Counted from the stretch's first letter, positions 40,237-49,305 are shown. The stretch: DNA of 64,000 bases from Polaribacter sp. Q13 (GCF_016858305.2 NZ_CP074436.1:4112001-4176000); one strand, 5' to 3'. Translations and numbers: made by a program. Notes: a model not told the origin generated them from the sequence alone.

Positions 40237-42435
40237 TTATTGTTTTACTTTGTTTTTAAATTTATCAAAGGCATTAGATTCTTTCTTAGGCCAGCTATTG
40301 TTAGAGGTATCTACATCTGCTGTTTCAAAATCTGGATCTACGGTGATACTTTTAATTTCTTGACTTGATGCAAATACTCTTTTAACAGTATCATTTTTCA
40401 TCCATATTTGAGCCGGAAATGTTTGTTTTTCAGTAGTACCATCTGCATAGGTTAACTCTATAATTAGTGGCATTATTAGTCCTCCTTGTTTTTCAAACTC
40501 TACAGAATAAATAAAAGAAGGTACTTCTTTACCTTCTGCATACGCATCCATTGCTTTAGGATTGGCATCTTCTTTTTTATCGGTAATGTAAACTAAGTCT
40601 CCTAAACCATCAAAATATTGCTTGTATTGTTCTTTTAGTTTTGCAACTCTTTCGTTAGGCTTGTCTGTTAAAAATAAAGGTTTTACTGTTTTAATAGCAA
40701 TGTCATTTACATCTGTGGTATAAAACCAACCTCTCCAAAACCAGTCTAAGTCCATCGCAGATGCATCTTCCATAGATCTAAAGAAATCTGCAGGAGTAGG
40801 GTGTTTAAACATCCAACGTTTAGAATAAGTTCTAAATGCATGGTCAAACAATTCTGGTCCCATAATCGTTGTACGTAAAATATATAAAGCCGCCGCAGGT
40901 TTTGTATAAGCGTTAGGGCCAAATTGTTTTACATAATCTCCTTGAGACATAATCGGAGAGATGTTACTTTGGTCTCCGCTCATATATCTTGTAATTTCTT
41001 TTGCTGGGTTACTTGCAAATAAGTCATAATCATAACTGTACTCTGCTAAAATTTCAACAAAAGAGTTTAATCCTTCATCCATCCAAGTCCATTGTCTTTC
41101 ATCAGAATTTACAATCATAGGAAAAAAGTTGTGGCCTACTTCATGTATAATTACACCTAACATTCCTTTTTTAGTTCTGTCAGAATACGTTCCATCTGGT
41201 TCTGGACGCCCAAAGTTGAAACAAATCATAGGATATTCCATTCCTTGTCTTTGCGAATGAACAGAAATAGCTTTAGGATACGGGTAATCGAATGTTAATT
41301 TAGAATATTCAATTAATGTATGTGCAACAGCCCTTGTAGAGTGCTCTTCCCATAAAGGGTTTCCTTCTTTAGGATATAAAGAAACAGCCATTACCGTTTT
41401 ACCATTTATTTTGGTTGCCATGGCATCCCAGATGTATTTTCTAGAAGATGCAAATGCAAAGTCTCTTACTTTTTCTGCTTTAAATTTCCACGTTTTTGTA
41501 TTTTTAGCACGTCCTTTTTCTGCTTTTTCAGCTTCCGCTTGCGTTACAATTATAACGGGTTTGTCATAAGATGTTCTTGCTTGTTCCCAACGTTTACGTT
41601 GTGTTTTAGATAATACATTTTTTTCGTTTTGTAAAACTCCAGTTGCATCTACAATATGATCAGCAGGCACTGTTAAGTTTACTTCATAGTCTCCAAATTC
41701 TAAAGCAAATTCACTACGACCCCAGAATTGCATATTTTGCCATCCTTCTACGTTGTTATACACGGCTAATCTTGGAAAAAATTGAGCAATTGTATAATTA
41801 TTGTTTCCGTCAGGAAAAGTTTCTAAACCAGAACGTCCACCATCTTTGTTGATGTCGTTAATTTTGTAATTCCATTTTATGCTAAATTTAAAAGTATCTC
41901 CAGAAGCCAAAGGTGTTGGTAAATTAATACGCATCATGGTGCTGTTTATAAAGTGTGATAAAGGTTTACCATTACTTTCTACTTTTTCGATATGAAAACC
42001 AAAGCCTTTTCCTTCTTCCATAAAAGTACTTTTAAACTTATCCGGACTAATAAAAGGTGAAGCACCTGTAGATTTAGCTAATGGGGTTTTAGAGTCGTCT
42101 GCTCTCATGTTTTGGTCTAACTGTACCCATAAATATTCTAATTGATCTTTAGAATTGTTGTGATATGTAATTGTTTCATCACCGTAAATCTTATTAGTAC
42201 TTTCTTCTAAACGAATGTCCATTACATAATCAACTTTTTGTTGACTGTATTGACTTCCAGGAGCACCAGAGGCTGTGTGTTGATCATTAGGAGTTGCCAA
42301 AACATCTTTTAGTTGTCTAAATTTGTTTTGGTCTGTGTGCCCTTGTGGAGCGCTGTTTTCTTCTTTTTTTTCTTGAGCAAAAATACCTGTTGCAACAAAA
42401 AATAGAGAAAACATCAGTAAAGAGAGTTTTTTCAT
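40237..42435 (-). CDS. secreted M1 family metallopeptidase (paralog 1)
   Basis: 732 residues with signal peptide ending near GIFAQEK. The zinc site is H431, E432, H435 and E454 in HEVGHNFFPMIVNSDERQWT and WMDEGLNSFVE. The exopeptidase GAMEN motif of classic M1 enzymes is replaced by QGMEYP just upstream. The N-terminal part is the beta-rich cap (QKVDYVMDIRLEES, ETITYHNNSKDQLEYLWVQL). It should trim peptides in the periplasm or at the surface. Paralog 2 lies 139 bp upstream with long identical stretches around the active site. Each has its own terminator. Confidence 0.93.
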   Translation of the reverse strand: MKKLSLLMFSLFFVATGIFAQEKKEENSAPQGHTDQNKFRQLKDVLATPNDQHTASGAPGSQYSQQKVDYVMDIRLEESTNKIYGDETITYHNNSKDQLEYLWVQLDQNMRADDSKTPLAKSTGASPFISPDKFKSTFMEEGKGFGFHIEKVESNGKPLSHFINSTMMRINLPTPLASGDTFKFSIKWNYKINDINKDGGRSGLETFPDGNNNYTIAQFFPRLAVYNNVEGWQNMQFWGRSEFALEFGDYEVNLTVPADHIVDATGVLQNEKNVLSKTQRKRWEQARTSYDKPVIIVTQAEAEKAEKGRAKNTKTWKFKAEKVRDFAFASSRKYIWDAMATKINGKTVMAVSLYPKEGNPLWEEHSTRAVAHTLIEYSKLTFDYPYPKAISVHSQRQGMEYPMICFNFGRPEPDGTYSDRTKKGMLGVIIHEVGHNFFPMIVNSDERQWTWMDEGLNSFVEILAEYSYDYDLFASNPAKEITRYMSGDQSNISPIMSQGDYVKQFGPNAYTKPAAALYILRTTIMGPELFDHAFRTYSKRWMFKHPTPADFFRSMEDASAMDLDWFWRGWFYTTDVNDIAIKTVKPLFLTDKPNERVAKLKEQYKQYFDGLGDLVYITDKKEDANPKAMDAYAEGKEVPSFIYSVEFEKQGGLIMPLIIELTYADGTTEKQTFPAQIWMKNDTVKRVFASSQEIKSITVDPDFETADVDTSNNSWPKKESNAFDKFKNKVKQ

Positions 42436-42526
42436 TTGATTTAATTTGAATTTAATTGTGGATAAAATTAGTGATTAGTGTATAGATAGGTGGGGAAATG
42501 TTAAAAAATTAACAAACTTTTATAAG

Positions 42527-42556
42527 AAAAAGCGATATGTTGATGTATCGCTTTTT
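42527..42556 (-). terminator. intrinsic terminator of M1 paralog 2
   Basis: An 11-bp stem AAAAAGCGATA (42527-42537) with TATCGCTTTTT (42546-42556) and an eight-base loop, followed on the minus strand by T-rich sequence. It lies 18 bp past the stop. Confidence 0.88.
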
Positions 42557-42574
42557 TTTGGTTAAAAATTATGG

Positions 42575-44704
42575 TTATCCCTTTATTTTGCTTTTGAATT
42601 TTTCGAACTTATTACTTTGTTCTTTTGGCCAGCTATTGTTAGAGGTATCTACATCGGCGGTTTCTAAATTAGGGTCTATAATAATTTTAGAAACTTCTTT
42701 GTTAGAAGAAAAAACTTTGGTGATTTCTTGATCATTAAGTCTCCAAATTTGTGCCGGATATACTTTTCTTTCAGTTGTACCATCTGTATAATTAAATTGT
42801 ACAATAATTGGCATTACTAATCCACCTGGTTTGTTATAGGTAATTTCATAATGAAATTTAGATTTTTTGTTTTTCGCAGCTCCAAAACCTAAGCCTTCTG
42901 TGGTATCTTCAATAAAATCTACATTATCTCCATTTGCTTTTGTGTAGTATTTTCTTACACTTTTAATGCCAATATCAGTTACATCTGTAGTGTAAAACCA
43001 ACCTCTCCAAAACCAATCTAAATCTACACCAGAGGCATCTTCCATAGTTCTAAAGAAATCTGCAGGTGTTGGGTGTTTAAACATCCAACGTTTCGAGTAG
43101 GTTCTAAAAGCATGGTCAAACAATTCTTTTCCCATAATAGTTTCTCTTAAAATCCATAGAGCGGTAGCTGGTTTGGCATACGCATTGTTACCAAATTCAT
43201 ACACATTATCTCCTTTGGTCATAATAGGTGCAATCTTAGATTGATCTCCAGCCATATATTTTACAATATTTTTAGGATAGCCTCTTGTAATAGGAAAATC
43301 TTTATCATATTCTAATTCTGCTTGCATTTCTACATAAGAGTTTAGTCCTTCATCCATCCAAGTCCATTGTCTTTCATCAGAATTTACAATCATCGGAAAA
43401 AAGTTATGACCAACTTCATGAATAACTACTTTTATCATTCTGTATTTCACTCTGTCAGAATACGTACCATCTGCATCTGGTCTTCCTGGGTTAAAACAAA
43501 TTTGTGGGTATTCCATTCCCATTTGTCCATCTACAGAAATTGCTTTGTGGTACGGGTAATCAAAAGTATATTTAGAATATGTTTTTAAGGTTTGCGCTAC
43601 TGCTCTAGTAGAATGTTTGCCATATAAAGGATTTGCTTCTTTAGAATATAAAGAATATGCCATTACCGTTTTACCGTTAATGTCTACTGCCATAGCATCC
43701 CAAATAAATTTTCTTGAAGATGCAAAAGCGTAATCTCTAACATTTTTAGCAACAAATTTCCAGGTTTTGGTTTCTTTAGATTTGCTTTTTTCAATTTTTG
43801 TAGCCTCTTTTTGAGTGCGAATAACAACAGGATTGTCAAAAGTTTGTCTAGCTTTTGCTAATCTTTTTAATTCTGTTTTTGTAAAAACTTCACTTTCGTT
43901 TTGTAAAATACCTGTTGCACCTAACATGTGGTCTTTAGGGATTGTGATATTTACGGTAAAATCTCCAAATTCTAATGCAAATTCACTTCTTCCCCAAAAC
44001 TGACCATTTTGCCATCCTTCTATGTTGTCATACACGCACATTCTTGGATAAAATTGTGCAATTACATAATTGTTGTTATTATTTTCTGTAAAATGTTCAA
44101 AACCAGATCTACCACCTTGAGTTCTATGATTATTAATATTGTACCACCAACTTACTTTAAAAGAAAAAGTTGCTCCAGCAGCCAAAGGTTGTGGCAAATT
44201 AATACGCATCATTGTTTGGTTAATGGTGTATGATAATTTACTGCCATTAATGTTTGATACACTCGTAATATTAAAACCACCCTTAAAAGGTGTTTCTGGA
44301 AAACTACGATTAAAGCTACTTTTAGATAAGGATTTAGAAATTTTATTTGGTTGAATATCTGGCGTTTTAGAATCTGCTGCTCTCATATTCTGATCTAACT
44401 GCACCCATAAATAAGTTAATGTATCTTTAGAATTATTATGATATATAATAGTTTCTTTACCCGTTATTTTTTGATTGTTGTCATCTAAAATAATATCCAT
44501 TACATAATCTACTTTCTGTTGTGTATAATTTACACCAGGTGCTCCAGAAGCAGTTCTTTGACTATTAGGAGTTGCTAATTCGTCTTTAAGTTGTTTAAAC
44601 TTATTCTGATTGATATGACCTTGCTGGGTAATATTTTTTTCTTGGGCAAATATATTTGTCCCAATAAAAAAAACACTAATTAGTAGTAATGTAATTTTTT
44701 TCAT
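42575..44704 (-). CDS. secreted M1 family metallopeptidase (paralog 2)
   Basis: 709 residues from the ATG at 44704 (MKKITLLLISVFFIGTNIFA), which places the signal peptide correctly. A TTG nine codons earlier is rejected. Zinc ligands are H429, H433 and E452, with catalytic E430, in the same HEVGHNFFPMIVNSDERQWT context as paralog 1. The QMGMEYPQICFNPGRPDADG segment matches too. The largest differences are in the N-terminal cap near residues 115-150 and in the C-terminus, so specificity may have diverged. The DUF6702 gene sits 61 bp upstream. Confidence 0.93.
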   Translation of the reverse strand: MKKITLLLISVFFIGTNIFAQEKNITQQGHINQNKFKQLKDELATPNSQRTASGAPGVNYTQQKVDYVMDIILDDNNQKITGKETIIYHNNSKDTLTYLWVQLDQNMRAADSKTPDIQPNKISKSLSKSSFNRSFPETPFKGGFNITSVSNINGSKLSYTINQTMMRINLPQPLAAGATFSFKVSWWYNINNHRTQGGRSGFEHFTENNNNNYVIAQFYPRMCVYDNIEGWQNGQFWGRSEFALEFGDFTVNITIPKDHMLGATGILQNESEVFTKTELKRLAKARQTFDNPVVIRTQKEATKIEKSKSKETKTWKFVAKNVRDYAFASSRKFIWDAMAVDINGKTVMAYSLYSKEANPLYGKHSTRAVAQTLKTYSKYTFDYPYHKAISVDGQMGMEYPQICFNPGRPDADGTYSDRVKYRMIKVVIHEVGHNFFPMIVNSDERQWTWMDEGLNSYVEMQAELEYDKDFPITRGYPKNIVKYMAGDQSKIAPIMTKGDNVYEFGNNAYAKPATALWILRETIMGKELFDHAFRTYSKRWMFKHPTPADFFRTMEDASGVDLDWFWRGWFYTTDVTDIGIKSVRKYYTKANGDNVDFIEDTTEGLGFGAAKNKKSKFHYEITYNKPGGLVMPIIVQFNYTDGTTERKVYPAQIWRLNDQEITKVFSSNKEVSKIIIDPNLETADVDTSNNSWPKEQSNKFEKFKSKIKG

Positions 44705-44765
44705 TTGTACCTGAATTGAATTAGCGTACAAATTAAGGATAAGTAGTTAAAAAAGTTAAAAAGAG

Positions 44766-45263
44766 TTAAAATTTTAACAAACCTTTATCGTTTTTAGCAT
44801 TTAGTAAAATACTTTTGTGTTTTTCACCAACTTTAGACTTAATTAAATTTTGTTGTTGAGGAAAGTGGTTAGTTAAAATTTTATTGGTAATTTCTATAGT
44901 ATGCACTTGTTTTACATCTTCAATTTCCAAATAAAAATACACTAAATCTCCATCATATTCTTTACCAATATAATTAAAGTTCTTAGAAACAGTATCAATT
45001 TTTAAATGCAATTTTTCGTTTAAATATTTTATAAAATAAACATCATTGTCTTTTAATTCCTTTTTTGTGTCTAATTGTAAGTCTATATTATATTTCTTGT
45101 TTAAAGCATCTTCTATATCATCAATAAAAACATTAATTGTTATTTGTACAACTTGTTTTTCGTTTCTGTATTCAATCTGAGTTAAGCTTAAATAATACTT
45201 GTGAGCAGAGAAGGAGAGCAATGGAATTATAAATAAAAGTAAAAAAGTTTTTTTAGAATTCAT
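44766..45263 (-). CDS. DUF6702 family secreted protein
   Basis: 165 residues with a signal peptide (LLLFIIPLLSFSAHKYYLS). After cleavage the protein starts HKYYLSLTQIEYRNEKQVVQ, the recognisable DUF6702 opening, then ITINVFIDDIEDALNKKYNI and GDLVYFYLEIEDVKQVHTIE, a compact beta-rich fold. The family has no known role. Being between M1 peptidases and CarboxypepD_reg-like proteins suggests an envelope protein acting in the same process; this is inference. Confidence 0.83.
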   Translation of the reverse strand: MNSKKTFLLLFIIPLLSFSAHKYYLSLTQIEYRNEKQVVQITINVFIDDIEDALNKKYNIDLQLDTKKELKDNDVYFIKYLNEKLHLKIDTVSKNFNYIGKEYDGDLVYFYLEIEDVKQVHTIEITNKILTNHFPQQQNLIKSKVGEKHKSILLNAKNDKGLLKF

Positions 45264-45292
45264 ATTGATATTAAAACAATTATTGCGCCAAA

Positions 45293-45432
45293 TTACTCTT
45301 TTTTTATGATTTTTAAATACGGAATACTTTCTTTCTGAAAGATTTTTATAAGTTCTAAAACCTTGTTTTCTTTATGTAGCTGTTCTATGCCTAAAGGATT
45401 GCAGTATTCTGAAAAATGATTGTAATTTTTTT
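45293..45432 (-). pseudogene. out-of-frame conserved C-terminal tail of CarboxypepD_reg paralog 3
   Basis: Shifting frame at the A7 run (45426-45432 on the minus strand) opens about 45 codons reading NYNHFSEYCNPLGIEQLHKE, then IKIFQKESIPYLKI and KKE, with a stop at 45293-45295. This matches the tail of the paralog at 46098 (FHFLDYCDYLDLDKIY, IEIFQKESIPYLKI). The tail is therefore intact but one base out of frame. Confidence 0.85.
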
Positions 45433-46086
45433 AGGAATTTTTAACTCTTCAAAGAAAAACTGTTCACCAAGTTCTGATAGTATTTTATTAGGGACCCCTT
45501 TTTTACGGTTTAACTCTCTCTTTAATATTAGGTCTTTAAATTTAAAAGGAATTGAAGTGCTACCGCCACCTCCAGAAAATGAATTAGCAACCGTATTTAC
45601 AATGGGAGGTTTCATTCTTAAGTTCTCATCAATTCTAGTGTCTACTATTTTAAAATCAATTTTAGAAAAATCTAACGTATTTTGTAATAAAGAATCTCTT
45701 CTGTCTGTTGGTACTTCTTTTAAATCGATACTTATACTTCCTGTTAAATTATTTCTTTTTAAATCGAAAGCATCTAAAACATACGTATGTCGTTTTAGTT
45801 TAATCGTTAATGTTTTTGAATCGATTATTTCTTTGCTAATAATTATTTTTCGGGTAGTGTATTGTATTGTTGAAATTTGTAAAGAATCTCCTTCAGAAGC
45901 ATAGATTTTAAAATGGCCATCATCAAAAGAAAAAGTACCTTGTTTTTTTTCGAGATTAATGATATTGGCATTTTGAACTGCACCCAAAGAGTCGGTAACT
46001 TTGCCAGAAAGCAATATTTTTGTTTCTTGTGATAAAGAAGTAAAAGTTATGAAGAGTATAAAAAGTGGAAGCAGTCTTTTTACCAT
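45391..46086 (-). CDS. CarboxypepD_reg-like secreted protein, paralog 3, C-terminus frameshifted
   Basis: 231 residues as read. A signal peptide (LLPLFILFITFTSLSQ) precedes a carboxypeptidase-regulatory-like beta-sandwich (ILLSGKVTDSLGAVQNANII, QGTFSFDDGHFKIYASEGDS). A linker with PPIVNTVANSFSGGGGSTS follows, then LSELGEQFFFEELKIPKK. After that the frame slips and ends FQNTAIL. Relative to paralog 2 it lacks about 38 residues, which remain encoded in the other frame at 45293-45432. It follows paralog 2 by 11 bp. It may be a fresh pseudogene, a slippage-controlled gene or a sequencing error in the A7 run. Confidence 0.8.
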   Translation of the reverse strand: MVKRLLPLFILFITFTSLSQETKILLSGKVTDSLGAVQNANIINLEKKQGTFSFDDGHFKIYASEGDSLQISTIQYTTRKIIISKEIIDSKTLTIKLKRHTYVLDAFDLKRNNLTGSISIDLKEVPTDRRDSLLQNTLDFSKIDFKIVDTRIDENLRMKPPIVNTVANSFSGGGGSTSIPFKFKDLILKRELNRKKGVPNKILSELGEQFFFEELKIPKKITIIFQNTAIL

Positions 46087-46097
46087 ACATTTTTAAC

Positions 46098-46910
46098 TTA
46101 TTCTTCTTTTAGGATTTTTAAATATGGGATACTTTCTTTCTGAAATATTTCTATCAGTTTTAAAATTTTATTTTCGTTATATATTTTATCGAGATCTAAA
46201 TAATCACAATAGTCTAAAAAATGAAAATATTTTTCTTTCGGTATTTTTAATTTTTCAAAGAAAAAATCTTCTCCAAGTTCTGATAGTATTTTGTTTCTAA
46301 ATGCTTTTTTACGATCGAATTTTTCATCAAGTAATTGTGATTTTTCAAATTTCTTAGAAGAAAACAGGCCCTGTATGAGTCCTCCTGCATTAATGCCAGA
46401 ATAAGAATTAGCAACGGTATTTACTGGGGTAGATTTTACTCTATCATTAGCGTCTATTCTATGGTCTACTATAGAAAAATCTACATTAGAAAAATCCATA
46501 TTGCTTTTTAATAAAGCATACTTTTCTTCAGTAGGTATGTTTTTAACATCTAAAGCCAATTTACCAGTTAAATTATTTCTTTTTAATTCAAATTCATCCA
46601 GAACATACGTATTAAATTTTAGTCTTACTATTAGGGCTTTGTTATCTATTATTTCTTTATTGATGGTTATTATTTGGGTAACGTGTTGTATCGTAGAAAA
46701 CCTTAAAGAATCGCCCAAAGAAACATGAATTTGAAAACGACCATCATCAAAAGAAAAAGTACCTTGATTTGTTTTTAAGTTGATGATATTTGCTCTTTTA
46801 ACAACGCCCAAAGAGTCCAAAACTCTTCCAGCTATTAACGTTTGTCTTTCTTGGGCCAAAGAAGTTAGGGTTGTAAAAAATAAAAAAAGTTGAAATAGTT
46901 TTTTTTCCAT
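46098..46910 (-). CDS. CarboxypepD_reg-like secreted protein, paralog 2
   Basis: 270 residues. Signal peptide LFQLFLFFTTLTSLAQ, then the beta-sandwich (LIAGRVLDSLGVVKRANIIN, NQGTFSFDDGRFQIHVSLGD) known from N-termini of TonB-dependent receptors (CarboxypepD_reg-like). There is no barrel after it. Instead a linker with TPVNTVANSYSGINAGG leads to a helical C-terminal unit (LSELGEDFFFEKLKIPKEKY, ILKLIEIFQKESIPYLKI). It probably works in the periplasm or at the outer membrane as a stand-alone adaptor. It lies 9 bp after paralog 1 and 11 bp before paralog 3. Confidence 0.83.
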   Translation of the reverse strand: MEKKLFQLFLFFTTLTSLAQERQTLIAGRVLDSLGVVKRANIINLKTNQGTFSFDDGRFQIHVSLGDSLRFSTIQHVTQIITINKEIIDNKALIVRLKFNTYVLDEFELKRNNLTGKLALDVKNIPTEEKYALLKSNMDFSNVDFSIVDHRIDANDRVKSTPVNTVANSYSGINAGGLIQGLFSSKKFEKSQLLDEKFDRKKAFRNKILSELGEDFFFEKLKIPKEKYFHFLDYCDYLDLDKIYNENKILKLIEIFQKESIPYLKILKEE

Positions 46911-46919
46911 TGAGTGGTG

Positions 46920-47702
46920 CTAATGATCGGTTAAATATAAATCTTCATTTACTATTTTGCGAGGAAAAAGTTTACTTTCCTTCATTAATAATTTTAGTAC
47001 ATCTAATTTATTATCTCTTTTAAAAATACGAATTATATTTTTATCGATGCAATAATTTAGAAATTGATTTATATAAACTTTTTGAATTTTTAAGTCTGTA
47101 ATAAAAAAGTCATCAGTAAAATGTTTCCTAATTTTTTCTAGTTCAGTATCTTCTAAAGCCATTTCCTTTAGCAGTTTTTCTCTTTTCTTATTTCCGTTAA
47201 TAGTATTTATTAAATTGCCTAAATTGATGGAAGTACCAGAGCGGAATTTTACAAGAGATTTATCTTCATTTATAGTGGTATTTGCATAAGGTAAATTCAG
47301 TTTTGCTGCATTTACAACAGGTCCTTTATAAGTTGTTATTTCTGGATCTCTATAAAAAATACTTTCTTGTTTTTCTAGTACAATTTCTTTTAAAACAACG
47401 GTATTTTCTTCTAGTTGAATGTTTAAGTTTCTAGCAGAAATTATGTTATCTGTAATTACAATTTGTTTGTGTTTGTATTTTAAATGAGAGTAAAATAAGG
47501 TATCTCCAATTTTAACAGGTATTTCAAAAAAACCATGATCGTTGGTAATCGTACCAATGTTAGAGTTTTTATTTACAATATGTACATCTGCAATAGCCAA
47601 ACTATCTAAAACAGTTGTACCTGTAATAAAAGTCCTTTTTTCTTGAGCCTCTAAAATAGGAATGCTAATAAGAAAAGTGAATATGGCTAACAATTTTTTC
47701 AT
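46920..47702 (-). CDS. CarboxypepD_reg-like secreted protein, paralog 1
   Basis: 260 residues, the first and most divergent of the three. Signal peptide ITFL-type (LLAIFTFLISIPILEAQ), beta-sandwich (FITGTTVLDSLAIADVHIVN, GTITNDHGFFEIPVKIGDTL), linker GPVVNAAKLNLPYANTTINE in place of the VNTVANSxSG motif, and helical end (IRKHFTDDFFITDLKIQKVY, VLKLLMKESKLFPRKIV). The shared architecture shows the three arose by duplication. Its promoter must lie in the 93-bp divergent gap with pepE. The function is unknown; it probably works with paralogs 2 and 3. Confidence 0.82.
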   Translation of the reverse strand: MKKLLAIFTFLISIPILEAQEKRTFITGTTVLDSLAIADVHIVNKNSNIGTITNDHGFFEIPVKIGDTLFYSHLKYKHKQIVITDNIISARNLNIQLEENTVVLKEIVLEKQESIFYRDPEITTYKGPVVNAAKLNLPYANTTINEDKSLVKFRSGTSINLGNLINTINGNKKREKLLKEMALEDTELEKIRKHFTDDFFITDLKIQKVYINQFLNYCIDKNIIRIFKRDNKLDVLKLLMKESKLFPRKIVNEDLYLTDH

Positions 47703-47795
47703 TCTTACAAAGAACGTCGTAAAGTGTCATAAAACTCTATTAAGAGAATTGTAAACTTGTGTTAAAAGAACGCTTAAAATTCTTATTTTTGGTAT

Positions 47796-48500
47796 ATGAA
47801 AAAAATGATTATTGCTAGTACATCTACAGTACATGGAAGTACTTATTTAGAATATTTATTACCTACTCTAAAATTACACTTTAAAGGAGTAAAAGAACTA
47901 TTATTTATTCCGTATGCAAGACCAAGTGGAATTTCTTACGACACTTATACTGCCATTGCCAAAAAAGCTTTTTCTAATCTTAATATTGATGTAAAAGGGA
48001 TTCATGAGTTTGAGAATACTAAAGAAGCAATTAAAAATTCTGAAGCAATTTTTACAGGAGGAGGAAACACATTTGAGTTGGTAAATCAATTATACAAAAA
48101 TGAGGTTTTAATTGTTTTAAAAGAAATTATAGATAATGGTACCCCATATTTAGGCACAAGTGCCGGAAGTAATATTTGTGGTGTAAATATGAAGAATACC
48201 AATGATATGCCAATTGTATATCCACCGAGTTTTACAACTTTGGGCTGTATTCCTTTTAATATAAATGCGCATTATTTAGATCCAATTGAAGGTTCTACTC
48301 ACATGGGCGAAACTAGGGACACTCGTATAAAAGAGTTTCATGTATTTAATGATACTCCGGTTTTAGGTTTGCGAGAAGGAAGTTGGCTAGAAGTTGCTAA
48401 TGATGCTGTTTTTTTAAGAGGGAAATTGACTGCTCGTTTGTTTGAACAAAATAAGCAGCCAATTGAATTAAAAAGTGGGGGACTAATTAATGAATTTTAA
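47796..48500 (+). CDS. pepE: dipeptidase E (alpha-aspartyl dipeptidase, family S51)
   Basis: 234 residues. The nucleophile elbow is PYLGTSAGSNICGVNM, the nearby FTGGGNTFELVNQLY is the glycine loop, and FNINAHYLDPIEGSTHMGET carries the catalytic histidine. The enzyme cleaves Asp-Xaa dipeptides in the cytosol, letting cells use aspartyl peptides. It is monocistronic and divergent from the CarboxypepD_reg array. A TATTTTTG at 47784-47791 is so near the ATG that any transcript from it would be almost leaderless. Confidence 0.93.
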   Translation: MKKMIIASTSTVHGSTYLEYLLPTLKLHFKGVKELLFIPYARPSGISYDTYTAIAKKAFSNLNIDVKGIHEFENTKEAIKNSEAIFTGGGNTFELVNQLYKNEVLIVLKEIIDNGTPYLGTSAGSNICGVNMKNTNDMPIVYPPSFTTLGCIPFNINAHYLDPIEGSTHMGETRDTRIKEFHVFNDTPVLGLREGSWLEVANDAVFLRGKLTARLFEQNKQPIELKSGGLINEF

Positions 48501-48505
48501 ATATT

Positions 48506-49240
48506 TTATACCATTGCTCCGTTTGCGCCAATAACTTGTCCGGAAATCCATTGAGATTCATCGCTAGCCAAAAACAAAACTACACGAGCTATATCAATAG
48601 GTTTTGCCAAGCGGTTAAAAGCGTTCATGGCACTTAATGTTTTAATAAATTCTGGCGACTTTCCTTTTAAAAATAAGGTTGTTTCTGTAGGGCCTGGAGC
48701 CAGGGCGTTTACAGAAATGCCTCTACCAATTTCTTTAGAAAATACACGTGTCATTTGTTCTACAGCAGCCTTGGTTGCAGAGTAAATAGCGTATGTTGGT
48801 AACATTAGTTTTACGGTGCTAGAAGAAATATTTATAATACTTCCATTATCTGCAAGTTTGCTTTCTGCTTCCTGAAATGTGTTAAAAAGTCCTTTAACAT
48901 TTACATTAAAATGAGTATCAAAATCTTCTTCTGTGTTATCTTTTAGTTTTTTAGAATTCATAACACCTGCATTGTTGACTAATACATCTATTTTGCCATA
49001 AATTTCTATGGTTTTATCAAAAAGGAAAGTAACTTCTTTTCTTTTACTAACATCTGCTTTTATAGCAAATGCTTGCCCTCCGTTGGTAATAATAGTACTA
49101 ACGGTCTCATTTGCTTCTGCTTCACTATTCGCATAATTAACAATTACTTTCGCTTTATTTTTAGCTAATAGTAGTGCTATTTCTTTACCTATTCCTTTAG
49201 ATGCACCTGTTACAATAACTACTTTGTTTGCTAATTTCAT
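48506..49240 (-). CDS. SDR family oxidoreductase, probably TetR-controlled
   Basis: 244 residues, FabG-like classical SDR. VVIVTGASKGIGKEIALLLA (cofactor loop), VNYANSEAEANETVSTI, VLVNNAGVMNSKKLKDNTEE, SIINISSSTVKLMLPTYAIY and SATKAAVEQ (YxxxK) are all intact, ending SGQVIGANGAMV. The NYANS segment favours NADP(H). The substrate is unknown. An operator-like sequence at 49272-49285, matched upstream of the TetR gene, suggests induction by a small molecule that the enzyme handles. Confidence 0.9.
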   Translation of the reverse strand: MKLANKVVIVTGASKGIGKEIALLLAKNKAKVIVNYANSEAEANETVSTIITNGGQAFAIKADVSKRKEVTFLFDKTIEIYGKIDVLVNNAGVMNSKKLKDNTEEDFDTHFNVNVKGLFNTFQEAESKLADNGSIINISSSTVKLMLPTYAIYSATKAAVEQMTRVFSKEIGRGISVNALAPGPTETTLFLKGKSPEFIKTLSAMNAFNRLAKPIDIARVVLFLASDESQWISGQVIGANGAMV

Positions 49241-49271
49241 TTCTTTAATTTTATCGTTTCTATCTTAAAAG

Positions 49272-49285
49272 ATACTAATCGGTAT
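49272..49285. promoter_or_regulatory. probable TetR operator upstream of the SDR gene
   Basis: ATACTAATCGGTAT, flanked by GTTTT, with dyad ATAC/GTAT, lies 31 bp before the SDR ATG. Its counterpart ATACTAAGCAGTAT is at 49928-49941 before the regulator gene. Confidence 0.75.
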
Positions 49286-49305
49286 GTTTTTATTGTAAAA
49301 AAAAA

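Noticed and set aside
47784..47791. TATTTTTG as the pepE promoter -7 box
   Set aside because: It is only 4 bp before the ATG, which would give a leaderless or truncated message; no -33 element at correct spacing.
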